In this document: piece after piece, positions 57,967 through 64,000 of the stretch
Layout of the letters: each line of letters begins with the position of its first letter
Position numbering within the stretch: the first letter of the stretch is position 1
Assembly (NCBI GenBank): GCA_038501785.1
Contig: JBAMJR010000009.1
Span: forward strand, 6,440,001 to 6,504,000
Source: Myoxocephalus aenaeus
Lineage: Eukaryota > Chordata > Actinopteri > Perciformes > Cottidae
Reading direction: 5' to 3'
Length of the DNA: 64,000 nt
Notes under the pieces: generated by a model
Database searches by the model: none
What the model was told of the DNA's origin: nothing
What the model saw: the letters and a program-made list of their open reading frames with translations, nothing else
Translations under genes and position numbers: made by a program

Positions 57967-60391
57967 AGACTCTCTGCAGTCCACTCAATTAAGTACCGGC
58001 TTTGCGTTGCACCAGAGCTGTGGACACATACTGTAGCTGAGATGACATGCCAATACTGGTCTATTACTAAACACTGAATCATGCACCCTTGGCAAGATGG
58101 TGGTTTCTCCCTTAATACAGACCAACTGTATTTGCAATGTGCAATGAAATTTAGTTTGCTTCTTAAATTTTTTGACCTGCAAAGACTAAAGCCTGATTTA
58201 TTCTTCCGTCAGGGTGTCTCTCTCTCCACCAAGCATTTGTAGTTCTGCGACCGGTTCCAATCCTTTTTGCCGGTCTTTGATTTATTCGATAGCCGTGACT
58301 AATAAGTCCCATCTTTAAGTCCGGCCCAACACGAAGTCAATTTTTTTCCATGAAGTGTGTTTCTAGTCGTACAACCATCTCTCCGCCTCTGTGGAAGCAC
58401 TACACAAGCTTTTCTGCAGAAGTAAAACTACTGCCCAGAATGCAATTGGATAAGGAAATGGCTATTCATGGTCCCAGAGGGATGAATTCTTGTAATTTTG
58501 GCATTAATGTGGGAAGACCTTTCTACTCAAATACCAGGTCAAATTTACACAGAGATGTTGGTATCCTTTTTTAACCAGAGGAGCCAACCCCTGATGGACA
58601 TTAGAAGAAATGCAAGCTTAAGGCACTTCACTGACCAGGACTATCACCAAAATTCCACACTGAGGTCAAAACAACAACTAATCAATCCCCAACGCAACGC
58701 GGCAAACCCATGCACCAAAAGAAAGGCCATGCGATGTCGCTGAAGGCCCTGATTTATCCAAGTAAATCAACCTTGTGTTTTTTTTCTTCTTCTATTTCAG
58801 CTCAATAATGACCCTTCAAGCTCATGTTTTTTTATTTTTGTGTCAGTCTCAATATTTGCTATTGTAATGTAGTGAAATGCTTTGCAGCTACTTGGGGCCT
58901 CATTTAAAGGTCTAAAAACTACAGAGTTTCCCCACCAATTACCAATCAGGCTTGGTCATGCCGCATTAAAGACCTTTCAGCAATTTCCTGAGCCTTGGTT
59001 TTTTTGTTTGATAGCTTTACTTTCCCATGATGATCTTTCAGAATCTTCCAGGCCAACAAGAATAAAACTGCCTTTAGTCTGCAATGTCCACTGAATGAGA
59101 ATGTTCTAAATCAAACACTTTCTATGCTGGCACAAAATAAAGACTCTCGCCAGCTGGAAGCCAACAATATATTGGCACTGGCTTTCACCAACCCAGTTTG
59201 GTCGAACCTTTTCAGCCTTTTGGAACTCCTATAATACTGGACTTGTGTTTAAGGTCTGTAAGATATCAGCAGAAAGAAACCAGAATCTTAAAATGAGCCA
59301 AATATGATTGGCATTCCAATATCATACCCATAACCAACTGAAATGCAAAGCAAACACACTAAACTCTGCACTGGTATGGGTGTTAAAAAGTACAAAAAAA
59401 ACTGCAGAAACATGAGTATGCACTCAGGTTATAAGGACTTATGAACGTATATATTCATAGTGTACTTTCATGATACCATGTTAAACGCGCCTGCAGGCTA
59501 AACCCGGCCAGTCTAATATGCAACCGTAGAAGCTGAGCGTGTACATGCATAAAGTGTCACTGGAATCTCCTGAGGGCTCTCCAAAGTGTTTATACCGCAC
59601 ACATAATTCATATTTGTTTACCCACTTATGTGGCCCAAGTGGGGAATGATGATCACTCAAAACAGTATTAGCACGTCAAATATTGTACCAAATTTTACAG
59701 GGCCACTCCGGGCCTCAGTTTGCAGAGCAAAACAAAGAGTCCCTATTGATTGTTCTCATGTTTGACCAAACAGCTGCTCTGCACCGGTGTCAATCAGTGT
59801 ATTATTGTAAACACAGCTCTCCAACACGTTTGCCAGGTAAATAGCAAGCTTCTCCTGAGTGCTTCACATGTCGCCTCATTTAAATAGGCTCCGTCCCTTG
59901 ATCCTTCTTTTCAGTTTGACGATGACGGCAAATGTTAGAGCGTGTTTTTTTATGTAAATGAATTATTTGTGTGATCTGTACACATATCCGCTCAACTGAT
60001 GTAAAGTAATCTAAACTGAAGCTTAAAGCTGCATTCATTCTTTTTTTTTCTTTTTTACTTTGCCTTTTGGGGGCGGAGCTGAACGAGGCTCCAAACTGGA
60101 AAGCATTGATATGTTATTGCATTATAAAGATGACCTTGCTGATGTGCATATTTATATTTCCTGCACACAAGAAGCACTTCTAACTACCTAACAAATGTTA
60201 AATATTCTCTCTCTCCTTTTAGCTCTGGTTTGGTCTGCACCAACTCCTGAGAAAAATGTCTGGCTCTGTAGCTGCTAATTGTTCAACTGTGTTAATCAGC
60301 TCGTCTCGAACTGTGTCTGTGTGCTGTTTGGTGCTGGACAGGCAGTGGACATTGTGAATATACTTTAAAACCTTTCTTGCTGAAACCGCTG

Positions 60392-60392
<1 letters not shown>
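57966..60392. other. Non-coding stretch, one repeat fragment
   Basis: No gene recognised. At 58600-58632 TTAGAAGAAATGCAAGCTTAAGGCACTTCA resembles the end of the ~500-bp repeat at 22.7 and 46.5 kb. Confidence 0.4.

Positions 60393-60425
<33 letters not shown>
60393..60425 (+). repeat. (CTG)11 trinucleotide repeat
   Basis: Eleven uninterrupted CTG units. The surrounding 60200-60530 sequence (for example GAGGTGTGAGACTGAAACA and GTGAATTAGCGGGTCGCTAA) resembles a dispersed fish repeat, from memory, and not an exon. Confidence 0.97.
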
Positions 60426-60427
<2 letters not shown>

Positions 60428-61840
60428 AACCTCATTGATGAGAGGTGTGAGACTGAAACAAAACAGTGAATTAGCGGGTCGCTAAACCAAAAAAATTACC
60501 TGAAAGTTGCAAAATGTAAAAATAAAATAAAAAAAGTATCTTGACATTGAATGTTAATGTTAAGAAAGTTCAAGAAGGTTGAACTGGTTACAGTATGATT
60601 TGTCCATCCACAACAGCAACTGACTTTAGGTGCCACTTAAGTGGTGCTGATGGCCACAGAGCCCGACAAACGACACATTGTGGTCCACCCAGAGTTCTCA
60701 TTCCCAGCTTATCAAATACGGTAGCTTGGTCAAACTATGACCCTCTACGTGGCCGGAGTAAAGGAGTAAGTCAGGTTACATAAAGAGTCTGCTTAGGGAG
60801 GGGTCGGATGATTGCTGAGCTCCAAAGACACACAACGTTCACCAAGGAGACCACTGTTCTCGTAAGGTTACGTTACTGCGTTGCTTGGCTATTGTACTTT
60901 ATTTTACGTTGTCTCTTACATAACTAATCCTATTTAACTACCTTACAAAGGCTACGTAATATAATGTTGCCTACTTAATGTAGCCTCCTGAACTAAGTTA
61001 TGAGCTGGGAGCGAGAATGTGTTACTCTATTCCTGTAATATTGAAATGAATGATGAACATGAAGTCACAATGGTAATAAAGGTAGAATCCATATGTGGTC
61101 AGACATGACATGCATGAACTTGAAATGAAGATTAGTGTCTGACATCACAGCTTCTAGACTGCGTCTTCTTACCGAAGTTAGTGTGCAGGTAATTTATCTG
61201 AGCCTCCTGGATTTGCAGGTGAAGTGTAAAAAAAACTGGATGGAAAAATGCTTCACTGTGCGAAGGCTGTGAGGTAGAAAGGCTGGCCATGCTTGAACTG
61301 TTTCGGTCCCAATCTGCATTTGACAGTCACCACCCAGACAACCCGAGCAAGCACAGCAGACTGAGCTTCAACTACCGCAATATTCCCTCATTATTAACTG
61401 TCAAAAAGAGTTTCAACAAAATATTTTGAATGTTCTCCTGGTAGGGTCCTGACGCGGTCACATTTGTTTTGTTCGGTGCCTTATATAAGCCCGTGATTGT
61501 TTTTAGCCTTTTTTTCTTTTTTTTTGTCAACGCCCGGAGCAACCTGCTGGGACACCAAGCTAAAAAAAAACAGCAGATCGGCTTTTGGAACAAGTCCCAG
61601 TTATGTAAAGAGTTTTGGATGAGCGCCTCCATCGACACCTCAGACGAGCTGGCAGCACAAGCGGTAGCTGTGCTCGGGTGGGACAGCAGTACATCCCAGT
61701 GAAGCCCGTCTCCGACTTCACAGGTATGCTGTCTGCAGAACAAAATCTGCCACCATTTTCTCATGCAGACCTGTGCTACGGCTGCTGATGGGAAGCCTTT
61801 TAGCACTGTCCGATTGAAATCATCCAAATAGTAATAATAA
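60426..61840. other. Non-coding stretch; unexplained open block at 61500-61702
   Basis: On the minus strand around 61027-60850 there is a possible copy of the 26.5-kb repeat. A plus frame ending at 61702 contains FWNKSQLCKEFW and IDTSDELAAQAVAVLG; I do not recognise it. Confidence 0.4.
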
Positions 61841-61929
61841 TAATTAGTTTGCCAGGTGAGCCCAATCAAAGGAAAACTACTTAAGAAGGATGTTCCACAT
61901 TATTAAGCAAGCTACATGTTTCAGGCAAA

Positions 61930-62943
61930 ATGGGGAAGAAAAAGGATCTCTCTGCTGCTGAAAAGCGGCAAATAGTGCAATACCTTGGTCAAGGTATCAC
62001 AACATTGGATATTTCCAAAAGAATTGCGCGTGATCATCGGACGGTGAAGAAATTTGTCACCGATTCACAGCACAAGCGGGTTTGTTCAGACAAAGGCAAA
62101 ATAAGGAAGATTTCTGCCAAACAAATGCGTAGGGTTAAGAGAGCAGCCACTAAAATGCCATTGAATAGCAGCAAACAGGTGTTTGAAGCCGCTGGTGCCT
62201 CTGGAGTCTCGCAAACTTCAAGATGTAGGATGCTCAAGAGGTTTGCAAGTGTCCTTAAACCTGTTATTCGGCCACCCCTAAACCAAGCTCATAAGCAAAA
62301 AAGGTTGCAGTGGGCTCAGGACTACATGAAGACTACCTTTCAAACTGTTTTGTTTACGGATGAGTGCCGTGCAACCCTTGATGGTCCTGATGGATGGAGT
62401 AGTGGATGGTTGGTGAATGGCAACCATGTCCCAACAAGGCTGAGACGTCAACAAGGAGGTGGCGGAGTCATGTTTTGGGCCGGAATCATGGGGAGAGAGC
62501 TGGTAGGCCCCTTCAGGGTCCCCGACGGTGTGAAAATGACCTCGGCAAAGTATGTAGAGTTTCTGACTGACCACTTTCTTCTGTGGTACAAAAAGAAGAA
62601 CCGTGCCTTCCGTAGCAAAATCATATTCATGCATGACAATGCACCATGTCATGCTGCAAAGAATACCTCTGGGGCATTGGCTGCTATGGGCATAAAAGGA
62701 GAGAAACTCATGGTGTGGCCCCCATCTTCCCCTGACCTTAACCCTATTGAGAACCTTTGGAGCATCATCAAGCAAAAGATCTATGTGGGTGGAAGGCAGT
62801 TCACATCCAAGCAGGTGCTCTGGGAGGCTATTATGGCATCCTGCAAAGACATTAAAGCAGAAACTATCAAAGAACTCACAAGTGCAATGGATGCAAGAAT
62901 TGTGAAGTTGATATCAAAGAAGGGGTCCTATGTTAACATGTAA
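61930..62943 (+). CDS. Tc1-like (DD37E) transposase, intact 337-residue ORF
   Basis: The protein would bind the element's inverted repeats and catalyse cut-and-paste transposition into TA sites. It has two N-terminal helix-turn-helix regions (about residues 7-45 and 62-106) typical of the paired-like Tc1 DNA-binding domain, then a DDE catalytic domain. Catalytic residues are Asp144 (LFTDE), Asp236 (FMHDNAPCH) and Glu274 (SPDLNPIENLW). There are 37 residues between the second Asp and the Glu, against 34 in classic Tc1. GGGGVMFWAGI at 176-186 is the usual glycine-rich box. The ATG lies in a good context (CAAAATGG), and length matches full Tc1-like transposases (about 340). No stop or frameshift interrupts it, and the key residues are all present. 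The left terminal repeat is lost, so the gene could only act on other copies, if it is expressed at all. Confidence 0.95.
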   Translation: MGKKKDLSAAEKRQIVQYLGQGITTLDISKRIARDHRTVKKFVTDSQHKRVCSDKGKIRKISAKQMRRVKRAATKMPLNSSKQVFEAAGASGVSQTSRCRMLKRFASVLKPVIRPPLNQAHKQKRLQWAQDYMKTTFQTVLFTDECRATLDGPDGWSSGWLVNGNHVPTRLRRQQGGGGVMFWAGIMGRELVGPFRVPDGVKMTSAKYVEFLTDHFLLWYKKKNRAFRSKIIFMHDNAPCHAAKNTSGALAAMGIKGEKLMVWPPSSPDLNPIENLWSIIKQKIYVGGRQFTSKQVLWEAIMASCKDIKAETIKELTSAMDARIVKLISKKGSYVNM

Positions 62944-63077
62944 CTTGACCTGTTAAGATGTTTTTGATTCAAACTTTTCTTAATTTCAGTAAATATGACC
63001 TCCTAATGCTGCAAATTCAACAAATGACAATTTTTTGTTCTTTACAACCTATAAAATATCTTGAAACTCTGAAATTC

Positions 63078-63277
63078 TGCATAATAATTTGGAACACTGC
63101 ATTTTGAGTTTTTTATTTTTGAAAAAAATACTGTTATCATTAGGAGGTTTGTTCAATAGAATTTGACTTATACTCTAACAGTTGATGACTTGAAAATGAT
63201 ACTGACTGACTGTGCATTACTATTTAGGAAAATCTGAGCAAAGTGTAATTTGCATAATAATGTGGAACGCGGTGTAG
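63078..63277 (+). repeat. Right terminal region of the Tc1-like element with inner and outer direct repeats
   Basis: GCATAATAATTTGGAACACTGC (inner) and GCATAATAATGTGGAACGCGG (outer, ending GTGTA) are direct repeats about 170 bp apart. This matches the IR/DR layout used by several Tc1-like elements for transposase binding. Confidence 0.85.
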
Positions 63278-64000
63278 AAGCTCTTAGAACATTCAATTTA
63301 GAACGTTAAATAATGACGTTATAGCCCGCTATCACTAAGCCACGCCGGAAGTCACCGACGGCACCACGTAACTGATAAATGTGTGTAATATTGGGTCATG
63401 TGTTGTGAACGTCTTTACTGAAAGCACAGGAATATGCTCGGATCAGCAACGCAACTGCATGCTGAAGGCTGTTTTAGTCTAGTACTGAAATGAAACAGGC
63501 ATTTTCCCTGGCTTCCTTCCCAAAGGACCCCAGAGCTGACCCAAGTGCCTGCATGTCCAGTTCTTATTATCGTGTCCATTGATAATGGGGGCCCCACACA
63601 TACATGGAGTGCAACTATGTTAATGCAGCATACATTCATATAAATCACAACCACAGCACCTTGTATATTTCTTTATTTAAAAAAAGACCTTCATTATCTA
63701 CAACAAAATCCATAAATCTGACAAAAATTGGCCTACGTTATTGGTAAAATCATGATTTACATCTTTCCTCCTGTCGGCAAACTTGTTTAAAAATTATACT
63801 GCAATCATCTGTACATCAGAATATTTTCAGGTATATTTTTATTTTCATTTCATCTCCACAATGCATAGACTACTCCATGTTATGTACTCTGACAGCCTGT
63901 GTGACAGGTTCAGGGCATTTTACTTGCGTTTTATCTCACTCAGATCGACTTGACACATACTTAAGCCTACAGAAGAAAATGGCACAAATGAATCTTCATC
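63278..64000. other. Non-coding stretch, nothing recognised
   Basis: No gene, RNA or repeat recognised up to the window end. Confidence 0.45.

Larger units (their letters stand above)
61841..63277 (+). mobile_element. Tc1-like transposon, left outer terminus missing
   Basis: The element carries an intact transposase (61930-62943). Its right end, read inwards on the minus strand, starts TACACCGCGTTCCACATTAT and closes with the TA expected of Tc1/mariner. A related inner direct repeat (GCATAATAATTTGGAACAC) lies at about 63080-63098, so the right end has an outer plus inner repeat arrangement. On the left only the inner copy survives (GTTCCACATTATTAAGCAAG, about 61890-61909). The sequence upstream of about 61841 does not continue into a matching terminal repeat. 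The element is therefore probably immobile in cis. Confidence 0.9.

Noticed and set aside
61372..61869. Minus-strand frame of 165 codons
   Set aside because: It includes poly-Lys and poly-Tyr from simple repeats and crosses the truncated end of the Tc1-like element. No domain is seen.
62278..62775. Minus-strand frame of 165 codons
   Set aside because: It is a shadow of the Tc1-like transposase on the opposite strand.

Overview
This window looks like non-coding, repeat-rich DNA from a ray-finned (teleost) fish genome. The signs are long CA/GT microsatellites, several non-autonomous hAT elements with 8-bp target-site duplications (TSDs), a piggyBac-type element, a Tc1-like transposon with an intact transposase, tRNA-derived SINEs sharing a CCTTGAGCAAG module, a LINE reverse-transcriptase tail fragment, and a degenerate exon resembling the Pim-kinase genes that are expanded in fish. 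I found no intact host protein-coding gene. The teleost assignment is inferred from this repeat repertoire. It is not read from a marker gene.

Layout. 1-3.4 kb: unique sequence plus (GT)n and (CA)n tracts. 3.4-4.65 kb: a hAT element with a second hAT element inserted in it, both with perfect 8-bp TSDs. 4.65-10.9 kb: unique sequence with microsatellites and candidate regulatory blocks. 10.87-11.57 kb: a palindromic MITE 35 bp from a hAT-like element that carries a 64-bp tandem duplication. 11.6-29 kb: mostly unremarkable non-coding DNA with scattered interspersed repeats (13.2, 14.4, 22.7-23.2, 26.5 kb). 29-36 kb: more repeats, a GGAT-type minisatellite, a LINE tail fragment (33.8-34.2 kb) and a 316-bp hAT element (35.4 kb). 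37.4-39.3 kb: a shattered Pim-like pseudogene region containing a 243-bp fold-back and two SINE copies in opposite orientation. 41.1-42.2 kb: a hAT remnant with a broken BED zinc finger, a 28-bp self-complementary minisatellite and an (AT)n tract. 42.8 and 44.8 kb: two copies of an unidentified 220-bp block.

47.5-50.3 kb: a hAT element (perfect TSD) hosting a 1,930-bp piggyBac-type element. The latter has perfect 13-bp terminal repeats, an internally deleted transposase and a 55-bp minisatellite. 53.57 kb: a 96-bp near-perfect hairpin. 57.1 kb: a further SINE. 60.4 kb: an uninterrupted (CTG)11. 61.8-63.3 kb: a Tc1-like element with an intact 337-residue transposase whose D-E spacing is 37 residues. 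It keeps its right end but lacks the left outer end.

Nothing here works as a pathway. The region reads as a transposon graveyard in an intergenic or large-intron setting. The only complete ORF I trust is the Tc1-like transposase. The nesting gives a partial timeline: each inserted element is younger than its host element.
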